Below, piece by piece: positions 11,697 to 22,499 of a stretch of 64,000 nt of DNA (position 1 is the first letter of the stretch; the number at the start of each line of letters is the position of its first letter). The position numbers were made by a program, and so were the translations under genes. Location: the NCBI GenBank assembly GCA_948099385.1, contig CANUEZ040000180.1:4189501-4253500 (forward strand), read 5' to 3'. The DNA comes from Fasciola hepatica (taxonomy: Eukaryota > Platyhelminthes > Trematoda > Plagiorchiida > Fasciolidae). Below the pieces are notes generated by a model, which made no database searches, had not been told where the DNA came from, and was given only the letters and a program-made list of their open reading frames with translations.

Positions 11697-13080
11697 TAGA
11701 ATTCCAGGCCCCTCTCGTAAGCTATATCCTCAGCTATACACATATCAGATAACTGAAGTGCACTTGTAACGCTGAGGTATGCAATTAGAGCCGATAGATG
11801 CTGGGACTTAGTCTGAGAAGCTCGAATGATGATGGGCAACTTAGTCCAGGACTTGGAGTAGACAAGAAGGAAAAAATGTGGCCGTATGGCCGACTTGGCC
11901 ATACTGGAAGGGACAGTGAATGGCCTGTGCCGAAATGAGCGAGGGGTTTTGCACGAAAAGCTTGCAAGATTGAAGTAAAATGACCGGTTATGATGTAAGG
12001 TTTGCAAGAAGGTTAAGTTTGGTCTCAAGAGATGGAGCCAGAGTGTGTCAAGATTCAGATGCTAGCATCGTTCTCTATAGTTTGATGACGTAGACCAACC
12101 ACGTTGTCGTTTGGCAAAAAGTGTTTGCATACTTTCCAGCGCAACTCTGTCAAATTTTGTCATGTTTGAAACCAGTGCCGGCCAGTATTCGAGCAAAGGC
12201 CTAATATGGGATATGTAGCAGCTGCTGATACTGCCAGGAGAAGAAAGGAGCTGGAGAGAAGGACCGCTTTTCTCCGAGCCTTGGCAGCTTGGATGGCGGC
12301 GTGCTCGGAGAAGTTTAGGGAGCTATAATAGTTGGGGCCCAAATCGCGGATGGAAGGTCGGCTGGTTATTGGGGATTCACCAACAGTTAGGAATCCTGGG
12401 GGCAAATGGGATTTGCAGATTAGGACGTTGCATTTATCAGTAGAGAAGTCTCTCATTCAGGAGTGACACCAACTTTCAATTGCAGAGAGGTCCCCGGGAA
12501 TGTTGTAAAAAGTAGCGGTAGCATCATTGGAATTGGAAGAGTAGATTATTTTTTTATATTCTGCAAACAAAGTTTGGCGTGTCGTGGTTTACTAGATGCA
12601 GTGCGTCATTATTGCTCATTAGAAATGATAGAGAACCTAGTGCGCTGCCCTGTATAATGCCACTAGCAACAAGTCTTGGGTTGAAAGTATGTCCATTGGT
12701 GAGGACCACTTTAAGAAGGTGAGGGAGATGAGATTGCATCCAAGAAAGTGTTGGGTCCGCAATGCCAAATGAACGCAATTCAGTGTTGAGATGGGGTGTG
12801 GAACACGTTTGGAAGCCTTCGACAGAACTAGGTAGAAAATGACTAATGCCTGCCCATCATCAACAGCCTTATTGACTAGGTTGAAGAAGTCTAAACGACA
12901 TGTGGTGCACGGAAGCGACTTGAGAAACCCGTGCCGCCTATTGCTAAGAAGTTTTCAGGCGAGGAGATAGGTAGTAACGCAGTCTCTGAAGATCTTTTTC
13001 ATTATCATGGAAGGGGTAGCGTACGATTGTTGGGACGGCAATTACTGAGAACTCGAGAGCAGGGGCCAACCAAATTCAGA
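11697..13080 (-). pseudogene. CR1/jockey-like LINE reverse transcriptase, decayed
   Basis: Read on the minus strand, blocks from N to C are LVLSKASKRVPHP (motif A region, degenerate), RSFGIADPTLSW, SGIIQGSALGSLSF (motif B), then a gap, then FSTDKCNVLIC and DLGPNYYSSLNFSEHA. The last block is RPHFFLLVYSKSWTKLP ending in YERGLEF-stop. The same blocks in the same order occur in the better-preserved copy at 19,240-20,902 (compare YEKGLDF-stop). Several frameshifts and stops are present and motif C is not recognisable. Confidence 0.85.
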
Positions 13081-14165
13081 AAGAACCGGAGGCAAAGTTA
13101 CCCAAGCTACCACCGACGGAAACACAGTTAGAATCCTCGGGGCCGATACCTACCGTCTCACCCGTCCTTGGGCTTACAATCAACTTATCATCCGTTCTTT
13201 CCTCTGTGGGAACAAAAACGGCGTGGGCACTGGAAGGCGACTTTCATGTGCACCATACTCTAGCCTGGGAAACCAGAGTAGACAGTAGCATCAGGTACCA
13301 AAGCTTGCAGCATTGGCAAAAAACTGAAAGATTTTGCAACCCAAAAGGAAAACCTCGATTGCACGGCTGCAGGGGATACCTGGCTAAATATTCTGGATGA
13401 AGCAGCCCTGACGGTACCTCGGGGTTTCTTTTCAGGGGCCGGCTAAATGGGGACTGGGCGAAACCCTAGCTTACTCAAAATATTAGTGACCAAATTCCTC
13501 AAAGACAGATGATTTTAGATTGGCTGCTCCCTCGGGTTATGTGCTTACAACTCCCCTAGATTCGTACTCAGGACCAAGACAAATGCTATCCCGGAAAGCG
13601 AAAGACGAAGATAAAATAACATAGATATCCATGCCCTGGTCAGCTCCGCACGGGGAGCAAAATGTGATCACGGGTACCATACAGTGAAAGGTGATGGACT
13701 TTTTTCAATGTTGTAGCCCTCACTGAAGATACGCCCCGTTGCCCATGGTCAGGACACAGGGCAAGCTGCCCTGGTGGAGGCGCCAAACGAAGCAACCACG
13801 AGGACAAAGGAAGAGGACACGGAGCCTGTTCAAGCAAACTGGTTGCCACCGGAAACTGCTGCAGTTTGGAAAGCTTGCAAAGTGATCCCAACAATGCAGA
13901 AAAATTGCCAATTAAGGTATGAACTGTCAGCAGCGACTAAGGCTGAGTCCCGTCCAAAGGCGCCACACACTACGTGCAGTCCAAATCAGCCATGAGAGTC
14001 GCAGTGGGGTGAGTAATTGGAGATGACGGACAAAATGCCATAACAAGTGATTGCAAGGCAGAAGTACATAAATGTCACTTCCAGCTGGCACATATGGTAG
14101 ACCCAGGAAGTCACATCATTCTTACCACAGACCAGGTAACAATGTAAACGGATGGCTTGTTGATA
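13081..14165. other. No recognisable feature
   Basis: Short frames at 12,931-13,131, 13,206-13,400 and 13,774-13,995 show no family resemblance. The right part may be the 5' flank of the plus-strand LINE beginning near 14,166. Confidence 0.3.
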
Positions 14166-14519
14166 TATCCAGATCAGAAATAAGATTGTCCCATCTAGTG
14201 CAAGGAAGCCTGTTGTCGAACAGACAGCATGGTTTCTTGAAGAACCGATCTTGCACATCGAACCTGTCCCCTTTCCTGGAGAAGGTTCAGACACTTTTGG
14301 GCTGGGGTGAGTTGGGGGAAGTGTGCTATCAAGACTTCAAGAAGGCCTTCGACTCTGTAAGCCATCGATCTTTGTCACCGAAGTTAGAGGACATGGACAC
14401 AGCCCCTGGAGAGATGGAGTGAATAGGGGTCTACCCGGGTGGTATATCGATGTTAGTTCGAGCAAGGGATGGTACGTCGAATCTGACCGGGGCCAGCACT
14501 GGGGTACCATGGGGGTCAG
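14166..14519 (+). pseudogene. LINE reverse transcriptase fragment, interrupted by a solo LTR
   Basis: The plus strand reads LLSNRQHGFLKNRSCTSNL, then a helix, then CYQDFKKAFDSVSHRSL (motif A; the catalytic Asp of the usual LDFSKAFD is kept in QDF). After a frameshift it continues to STGVPWGSV, the start of motif B (normally SGVPQGSV), where it is cut by the solo LTR at 14,520. It is 5'-truncated. A C-terminal RT piece at 15,390-15,745 probably belongs to the same copy. Confidence 0.8.
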
Positions 14520-15112
14520 TGTAGAAATGTACCTTGAAAACCCCTTCAAGTGTTCTGCATGTTTTGTGAATATGACTATATATGACAGTGCATTTATAGG
14601 CTCGTCTAAAGACGGCATTTTTGGCGTTTGTTTATTTGTATAAGATATTTTAATTTGGACTTCGACTTGAAGGTGGGCCTCCTCCCAAGTGGAGCACCTA
14701 CTTTAAAATATGATGAATCGGTCCACCGGTTTTGCATTAAAATTCCATCGCAGCACTGTCGTGTTATGCACTGTGCTCTTAGATTCGACAACTGGTATTT
14801 CACCCAAGACAGTTATGCCCCTGTTGAGTTTTATGTAATAACAGAGCTTATGTTGCACCTGTATGAGGTTCAAAATGTAAATATGGAGTGCTCCGATGAA
14901 TCATTCCCGACGGTCGTGCCCGGACCGCTGGACTTTGAACTTATGGCTTTTACTGTTGAGTCTGTTTGGCCGCGTACTTCAGGCTTGTATATATTCGTAC
15001 ATTTTGTGAGTTTCAGTTTATCACCGTAGAAACCACGTATCAAACTTGTTCCGGCTTTGGGATTCATTTGAATTGGCTACTCGTTGCTCGATTCGCGATA
15101 ATTTGTCTTACA
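14520..15112 (+). repeat. Solo BEL/Pao LTR with near-perfect target duplication
   Basis: The ends match the array LTRs: start TGTAGAAATGTACCTTGAAA versus TGTAAAGAACGAATACTGAA in the array (minus strand), and end TTTGTCTTACA versus CTTGACTTACA. The right ~230 bp (14,880-15,112) align well with the array LTR. It is 593 bp long against 359 bp, with about 235 bp extra in the middle (roughly 14,600-14,880). Flanks are GTCAG (14,515-14,519) and GTCTG (15,113-15,117), a 5-bp target duplication with one mismatch. No internal element sequence is attached, so it is a solo LTR. A 133-codon frame inside it is not considered a gene. Confidence 0.85.
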
Positions 15113-15389
15113 GTCTGCGTCAGGACGTTTGATGTTTCTGGTCTAAATAAAAGACATACCCGTGGAAACTTCCAAGCCCCAGCTTCCTGTCCGCAGGTGA
15201 CGTGGGACATGTGGGAATTCCCTAGGCCTCGACCATATAGAGAAATCTATTGCCCATCCATGAGTGGACAAAAAGTGGCACTTACCTCTAAATGCTGGCA
15301 AATGTAGTTACCTGTCACCAGCAGCCAAACCAGGAGAGAATGAAAGTGAATAAATGCCCGGCTTCTAAACAGACTAGGGAGCGAGGCAG

Positions 15390-15745
15390 ATAACCAACCT
15401 GGGAGTAAACGTACACGATTCGTTTAAAACCGGCCCGCAAATTATTTTTGCCGCCTCCGGAGCATCTCGCGCAACGAGGCCAAAACAATTCACCCCAGGT
15501 AACCTGCTGTATTATTGCCTATTTATAGGGCGATGGTTCGGCCGCACCCGGAAAACCGTGTTGAGGCTTGGTAACCGCCACTCTTGCGTAACATTCGGGT
15601 ACCAGAAAAGTGCAGCGGGTTCCGCAAGGCTAATAAAGGGGCTTGAGAAACTGCCGCCTCCGGTCAGACTGGAACAGCTGAACCTGTTCTTGCTGGAAAG
15701 AAGAGGCCGGAGAGGAAGCCTCATCGAGGCATTCAAACGGGTGAA
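15390..15745 (+). pseudogene. LINE reverse transcriptase thumb/C-terminal fragment
   Basis: The plus strand reads DLGVNVHDSFKTGPQ, then FTPGNLLYYC, then (frame 15,558) ARLIKGLEKLPPPVRLEQLN and RRGRRGSLIEAFKRVK. These correspond to the usual 'DLGV..D.SLK' and 'RATK.I.GL..L.Y.ERL..L.L..L..RR.RGDLI..FK' blocks after the catalytic core. It is probably the 3' part of the LINE interrupted at 14,520, with the segment 15,113-15,389 too decayed to read. Confidence 0.75.
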
Positions 15746-16299
15746 GGCGCGGCCTCAAAAAAACTCCCCTCCTCTGACACTCAGTCGCAACATGGCTGTC
15801 GGGGGACGTGGCCTGGAGTTGACCAAGCTACCAGCAACTGTAGTATCCTGGTAGTCTTTTGCATACCGAGCGGTGATCCCCCGAAACAGGCTCCCAGGGG
15901 ATGCTGTGGCATAAAAAATTGTGACGGTGTCCAGGGTTCACTTTCGCCATTGTTAGCCGAACATCTTTCCGGACTGCTTCCAACATCGTCCCCAATAAAG
16001 TAATTACTTCCAGTTTAGCATTTAAACGTAGGTCTGCTTGCTTCCAGTCTCTATATATCTCTCGACAACAAGGTTTTGATTCCTGGTAAAAAACTTCTCG
16101 GTTTGCCGCCTTTCATTTTCTGCTACCTTCCCTTTCACTGCGTTTTACCACTGCCGCTACGTCCGCCCGTATATCTATCTAAAGTTCGGAACGTCATCTA
16201 TTGGTAGAGGCACATAAAGGTGTTGACCACTTAGGCAGGTGGTCGGACTGCCACTTCTGCTGACAGGAAGCCCGATCCCTCTTATGCTCTAGTGTTACA
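15746..16299. other. No recognisable feature
   Basis: No coding or repeat signature was seen. It lies between the end of the plus-strand LINE fragment and the 3' tail of the minus-strand LINE. Confidence 0.3.
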
Positions 16300-16345
16300 G
16301 GTAAGTATAGTATAGTATAGTATATTTCTTGACCGTGGTCAGTAC
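16300..16345 (-). repeat. LINE 3' terminal hairpin and microsatellite tail
   Basis: A TGACC-AC-GGTCA stem (16,330-16,341) is followed on the minus strand by AAATATAC and a TATAC-type repeat. Related tails occur at 42,291, 45,638 and 45,870, and at the TTCGGG-type hairpins of the window start and the array. Confidence 0.7.
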
Positions 16346-18790
16346 ACATGCACAAAGCAAGATCAGAGTATACAGCAGTACATGTCAATGTGAGGTATTC
16401 ACGAATTCTAAATTTATAAATCACACAGCAACCTCAATACACCAGTAAAGTCATGTAGTGTTTGAGTGAACAAATGTGGTAATGGTTGAGGCGGGAATTC
16501 CAAATCGGTTTCGAAATCGCTGGGGGCGGTGTAGATAGCTGGGCGGTCGTGGGATTGCTGATATAAGCGACAATTGGATGGTCACGAACGAGTCACCGGG
16601 CGGAAGAGATGCCAAAGGACATTGTTAGAAGTGAAGCAAGCATGGGGCTTTCAACGTGCAGTCAGAGATACCAGCGGAATATTGGTCACTGATCCAGCAT
16701 TGGGTAACTAATTGTGGAGGAAGCATGTGAAATAAAGGCAAGTGAGTCAAAGGTGATAATAAAACGGACCTTTTGTGCAGGTGATTAGAGTGTCATATGG
16801 AAATTCAAATGAAGGCGAGAAGCTTCGCAGGGACTTCAGTGAACTTTTGAAAACCATGAAAGGAGTATGGACGTATAACGGACTTTTAAAGAAAAGCCGT
16901 CAATGAAACGGATTAGTGGAGACAAACGTCAATGGTTCGGCTAGGCAGAAGTTGGAAGAGTGTAAATTTTTTTTGTATATGATAGAAAGTTGTTAACCAA
17001 ATTATGGCTGGCTGCAAACGGCTGGTGTTCTGTTCCGTAAAGACCTTGGTTGCAGGTGGTGGCAGGTAGAATGTTGAGGGAAGCAGGTAAAAAAGGGCTG
17101 GTTTGACGAAGTTGACAGCTGCGAGGGCTGGGTTCCGGTCATTGGTTTCGTTCTGCAACGCGGGAAGAATTGAACTGTTGGGTTGGATTATTTGGGAATA
17201 GACGTTGAGCGGATGTGTTGATGGTTGGTGTCAGGAATCACCTCTGCGATCCGGTGAGACTTTCATGAGGTTTTGTTAATCCGTGTACCGTGCCCCATGT
17301 AACGTCAGAAGGCGAGAGTATAGGTATAAACCATTGATCAAACCGTCCAGTCCTTACGGTAATCCGGAATAATCGTCGATTTGGCCGATGGCTACTTAAG
17401 TAACCAATGCAATCTGGAAGAGATCAGGAGTGCGGCAGTCTGGAGAGTGTTCCAGATGTGGGTTATGATTATCGTCTTTGTAGAAGCAAGAAAATGAACA
17501 TTTTGTTATCCGAACAATTAGTTACGGTTTGGCTAGTAGACCGGTCTATTAGGGATCCCTAGACGGAGACTGGTAGCTTTATAAGGTAACTGGGTGATAG
17601 TAGAGATTTAGGGCGATATCAGGCAGGTGGTGGATGAGGAGAGGATGTCCGTTTGGGAACCAGGAATAAAACCATAGTAAAGGGTATGGTCTGGAAGAAG
17701 AATGAGAAAATAGAAAGGTAACAGTCTGGTCAGTTCACCAGCTGTGGTTGAGGACGGCAAACAGTAAAAAGGGAGAAAAACACTGGGTGTTAAAGTGAGG
17801 ATTTTCCATGTGGGAGCAAACGTGCTGGTATTCCGCAGGGTCAAGAGAAATCAGAGGCATACGGATTCCGGTTGGAATTTGGTCTTACATTACCATGAGC
17901 ATATGCGCAGAGAAGTGAAGCCTAGTTACTGAGGAATGGTAATCCGTGTGGCAAGGCTTCAGTGTACTAGAAGGGCGCGAACAAAGCAGGATGGGAAAGC
18001 TAAGTTCTAGCCTGAGCCAGGAATTAAGTGAGAGCCAGCACCCATCGCTAAAGAACGGAACGGTTGTGTTTATATATATGCAAATTATGTTGTAAAATGG
18101 CACAGTCTAGTTAGGAATGGGGACAAAAGTGAGTGGAGCATGCCCAAGGTATATATATATATATATATACATATGTACATATATATATATATATATATGT
18201 ATATACATATGTAAATAAATATATATTGCTGTATACGTGGGTGCGATCATCGGACGGGTCATGCGAAAGCGGTCGGACGCAAAAGACTGTGGCAAGGAAA
18301 GTGAGGTAGAGAGACGCAGCTGAGGATCAACGGTTAACGGAAAGAAGAACAAAAGTTAAGCACGGGCTCATCGGTGCAGCGGATCCCTAAGGCACATTGA
18401 GGCCATGAAACGTGAGACTAAAAGGGAAACGCCTAAGTGTGGCTAAAACTTTCAATGGGCAAGTTAGTATTTCGCCTAGAGTGGTCATTGAGCAGGAGTA
18501 AAGACCAAGTTCTGCATGAAATTACAGAAGAACCTTAGCTGGGGGATAGGGTGGGAGCAGAAATGGTAACGTCATAACTGGGTGTTGAGTTCAGTTAGTG
18601 AGTCACGCCAAGTGAGATGAATCAGACCGGATTTTCCAGTTCAAAATCGCAGAGGTGGTGAGAGAAGCATATGTGGTGGGATCTGGTGCGGAAGAGAGGC
18701 ATTGTAAGCTAAGAGATATCGAGGAGTGTTGAGTTACTCACCATGGTTGTGTTAATAATTATAGGACAGTGGTGAGTATATGTATATACA

Positions 18791-18831
<41 letters not shown>

Positions 18832-19239
18832 ATATACAAATATTATACATATGTATACATATACATATATATATATAAAGCCGACTAGGGGTTGGATACT
18901 GAAGCAGTTTTTATAGCGTTGTTGAGGTTGGTTTCAGGGCCGCAGACGCGATATAACTAAATAAAGTTAATTATTCGTGGAGCGGGTGAGACATATTGAC
19001 AACCTGTGGGGAGTAATACGGTGGTCTTTATAAATGCAAGCGCATCTGGAAGGATTTATTTCAAAGTTGAATTGGCAGGATCCTATAAGTTGGTATGGAA
19101 AAACAGTTAGTGGACGCAGACATGCTTACATATGTCGATGGCGAAGTCTAGAAGAAGCGGTCAAACAGAGCAATCAGAATTTCAAAAGCCATGAGGTTAT
19201 TTTGGAAGGTAAGGTAAAGACAGAAAGCACAGCAATGGC
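16346..19239 (-). mobile_element. Long pyrimidine-rich LINE 3' UTR with AT microsatellites
   Basis: About 2.9 kb without recognisable coding sequence, C/T-rich when read on the minus strand. It contains two AT-rich microsatellites at 18,149-18,225 and 18,776-18,880, which include ACATATGT-type palindromic interruptions. Small frames here are composition artefacts. Part may be unrelated insertions rather than UTR. Confidence 0.5.
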
Positions 19240-20902
19240 TTAAAAGTCGAGGCCTTTCTCGTAAGCTTGACTTTCGGTTACGTGAACGTTGAATAAGCGC
19301 AAAACAGTTGGAACAGAAAGGAATTTATCAATAGCGTGCACGAATGCATACTTTGACCGAGAAGATCTGATGTGCAAGGGAAGTTTATTCCAGATTCTGG
19401 AGTACGCGAAGAGAAAAAACTTAGAGCGTAGAACAGTCCTCGTGGAGAGTGTGGTAATAGTATACTGTCTATTCCGGAGTGAATATCCAGTATCCGGGGC
19501 GAGGCACAACTGGTTGGAGGAGTAGGACTGCTTAGTCAATAGCTTATACGGAAATATCAAATTTAGCTTGATGCGACGAAGCCATAGTGGTTCGATTTTG
19601 AGAGATAAGCATCGTTCCCTGTAGTTTAAGTTGAACGACCAACCAATAAGTTGTTTTGTGAATCTTCTTTGAATACATCCGATAATAATCCTGCCGGATT
19701 TCCTCATGCTAGTGAAGATTAGAGGACAATACTCGAGAAGGGGCCTGGCATGTACTTTGTACATGTAGAGAATGCTCTGCCTAAGCTGAAAGGATCTGAA
19801 CAGAAGACCGAGACACCTTTTAGGCTTCGCCGTCTGGAAGACAGCATGTTCCGAGAAGTTGAAAGAGCAGGAGTAACTTAAGCCAAGGTCTCTTACTAAA
19901 GGCTGGATGTCGATGGGTGAACCGCCAATGCATAAAGAACCAAGAGGAACCTGGCATTTGCAAGTAAGGAAAATACACTTGTCGGCGGAGAATTTCATCG
20001 CCCAGGTTGAGCACTATTCATCAAAAGCGGCTAAATCAGCAGAGATTTTAGGGATAGTAGTACTGAGGTTGCCAGGCGAGAGAGTGTAGACTATCTTAAT
20101 GTCGTCCGCGAACAAAAACGGCGTGCCATTAAGTATTGTCGGAAACATCACTTATATATAAGAGGAAAAGCAGGGGGCCCAAAACACTGCCCTGAATAAC
20201 ACCGCTAGTAACAGGCTTAGGATTAGAGGTGTACCCGGTAATTAAGATAACCTGTGAACGATGAGATAAGTAAGACGAGAACCAAGAAAAAAGTGGATCG
20301 ACAATCCCAAATGACCGTAGCTTTGTTAAAAGATGGGGGTGAGGTACACGATCAAATGCCTTGGATAAATTTAGATAAAGAACAACAAGAGATTTCTCAC
20401 TTTCAGCAGAAACGGTGAAGAGATTCAGAAAATCATACTGAAACGTCATGCAGGACCGTGAACGGAGGAATCCATGTTGGTTGTGATTAATAAGACTGAG
20501 GCTTAATAAATAGTTAATAATATTACCTTCAACTATTTTTTCCATTATTCTGGATAAGATGGAGGTATGGTTTATAGGGCGATAATTGGACACCTCATGT
20601 GAAGGTCCCTTTTCATGAATGAGAACGTTTACCGAGCGCTTTCAGTTAGCAGGTACGGTGCTACCACTAAGTGAGAGAGTGAAAAGGTTAGGCAACAACA
20701 GGGGGAGATCCGGCCCACCATTAACGAGTGCAACTGGTGGTAAGCCATCGGGGCCTAATCGAGGGGAGGGTTTGCCATTGGATTGTAGCTTAGAAATACT
20801 CCTGGCATCGAAGGGTATCGTAGAAAGGACAGAGTCGGTAAGTGGTGAAGATGGGGGCGGGGCAATGACAGTAGCTGGAGCCATGGCTGGTTTCCTGGGC
20901 AT
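19240..20902 (-). pseudogene. LINE reverse transcriptase (CR1/jockey-like)
   Basis: Minus-strand blocks in order: GPDGLPPVALVNGGP (20,642-20,902), then SNYRPINHTSILSRIMEK, NQHGFLRSRSC, LYLNLSKAFDRVPHP (motif A), SGVIQGSVLGPLLFLLYISD (motif B), LFADDIKI (motif C, near 20,110-20,130), FSADKCIFLTC, then YCPLIFTSMRKSGR, QRRFTKQL, and a C-terminal tail ending EKGLDF. The active-site FADD is intact. In motif A the catalytic Asp (normally LDLSKAF) reads LNLSKAF. At least one frameshift (near 20,600) and one in-frame stop (near 20,020) break it. It copies element RNA at nicked target DNA. Confidence 0.9.
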
Positions 20903-21283
20903 GCATCATTCTTGTTAATAATGCCTCCTTAGCACTGCGCTAACGATTTTCTCGATATCTCCACCGCGCACCACTGCCTGATCCGGATTCGAAACCGGTT
21001 TAAAACTGCAGCGCAAACCACTATCAGAATGGTCCATTCAAACTTTTCCTGTCATTGTTTTTTCATCTCTAATACTCTCCATTTTCATACTTAGAATATG
21101 TGAACATTTCATCTTATTGAGTAACGTGTACACCATGATCATGCTTTAACGCGTGCGTCTCGACCATGGCCGAGAAATATACCAATATAACCATTGGAGG
21201 CTTCGGCTATACAAGGTGGGGAGGTGATAGATGAGTTATTATCTAGAATCAGAAGTTGGAGGTCGGCCTTAGCATTAGCGTCT

Positions 21284-22170
21284 CTAGACATGCAACATAG
21301 AAAGAAGTTGCAACTTGTTAGGATGACTCAAAGCCTTAGCTTCTTGGTCACGAAGTCGCGTATTATCTTGTCGTTGAATAAGTGTGGAGAGGCGGTTTAG
21401 ACGAATAAAAAGTGAAAATTCGTCTGAATTATGTAGTAGTTTGAGAAGTTTATGGTACTTCTTATGGAGTGGCGAGACAGGCGACCTCTTTTTAAGTACA
21501 GCCTGGGCAGTATTGGACAATTTCTCCAGCCAATCGGAAAAGAAGGAGTAGACAATATCCGCAGCATGCTGGGGGTCCTGGGTGCGGAAACAATCACCCC
21601 AGTCTTTCTGCCGAATAAGCGTGACTAGCAAGGCCCAATTTCTGCATAGGAATGTATTGTTGGAGGGGTGTGCGGGACTAGGTGGGCCACTAAGGGGCAG
21701 ATGGCAGATAACCATTTTATGGTAACTACCGGGTACATTTCGTGTTACGGTCACGTCGATGAGAGGCATGTTATGAGTAGATACCATATCTAGTATGTTC
21801 CCATTTCTGGTAGGTTCGGCAACATGTTTTGTCCAGCCGCCAAGATTAACGCTAGTGACCAGGTCCATAAGATTGGGATTAGCCGAGAGAGTGGGCCAAC
21901 AGATGTGAGGGAGATTAAAGTCACCTGCAATAAGCTTGATTCCAGAAGGAAGCAAAGAGAGGTATTAGAAAGACCTAATGAGAAGTGGAAACAAGGAACT
22001 GGGGAATTTGGTGATTGATACACGCAGCCAATGTGAAGAACAGTGGTTTGGAGGTTCATAGTGAACCAGAGAGAATCGGGAATAGAATCGAGTGCCGTAT
22101 GTAAAAGAGGGGTCGTGGTGTAGACTTCCTTGACGCAGGCTAGGCACAAGAACTTCACCGGAATACCCAT
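21284..22170 (-). pseudogene. LINE endonuclease domain
   Basis: The frame at 21,284-21,955 reads KLIAGDFNLPHICWP (GDFN metal-binding box intact), then EPTRNGNILDMVST, then VPGSYHKMVICHLPL, where the usual SDH catalytic triad reads SYH. The N-terminal half is in another frame (21,790-22,170: an FLCLACVKEVYTTTPLL block and a LQTTVLHIGCVYQSPNSP block), so a frameshift separates them. The later part (QKDWGDCF, ADIVYSFFSDWLEKL) is the linker to the RT. The domain nicks target DNA. A near-identical copy is at 29,334-30,346. Confidence 0.88.
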
Positions 22171-22499
22171 GGCGGCAACTTCAATATGTCATATCAGTTA
22201 AGTTCACTGCGATTAATACGGTTAACGTCGCGTCATGGAGCTGCCCACTGTTGGACAGCTGAACCTGCAAGCTGGCGCATCTGAAGTTGAATACTGGGTT
22301 TAACTTTTCGGGTTATATATATATATATATATTACACCGGCTTGAGAAAAAGACAGTGCCAAAGCAAAAACAACAACAACAAGAAGGGACTGCAAAGTCG
22401 AGAGAGGGGAAACTGAAAGTTAACATTACGATTGCAACAAGTTAAGGCATCTTTTCAATGTCTTGTAAATTTTTCGTCTGTTTTTCAGTTTTTTATGGC

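Larger units (their letters stand above)
16300..22316 (-). mobile_element. CR1/jockey-like LINE, nearly complete copy
   Basis: Minus-strand order: 5' end at 22,316, endonuclease (22,170-21,284), reverse transcriptase (20,902-19,240), long pyrimidine-rich 3' region (19,239-16,345), then a hairpin and (TATAC)n microsatellite at 16,300-16,341. The 5' boundary is supported because a second copy (29,334-30,346) shares sequence exactly up to the same point and then diverges. No ORF1 was found upstream of the endonuclease. Several stops interrupt it, and the catalytic motif A Asp is replaced, so this copy is dead. Confidence 0.75.

Noticed and set aside
14628..15029. 133-codon plus-strand frame
   Set aside because: Falls entirely inside the solo LTR at 14,520-15,112.
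18107..18352. 81-codon frame containing Tyr/Ile repeats
   Set aside because: Produced by translation through an AT microsatellite.
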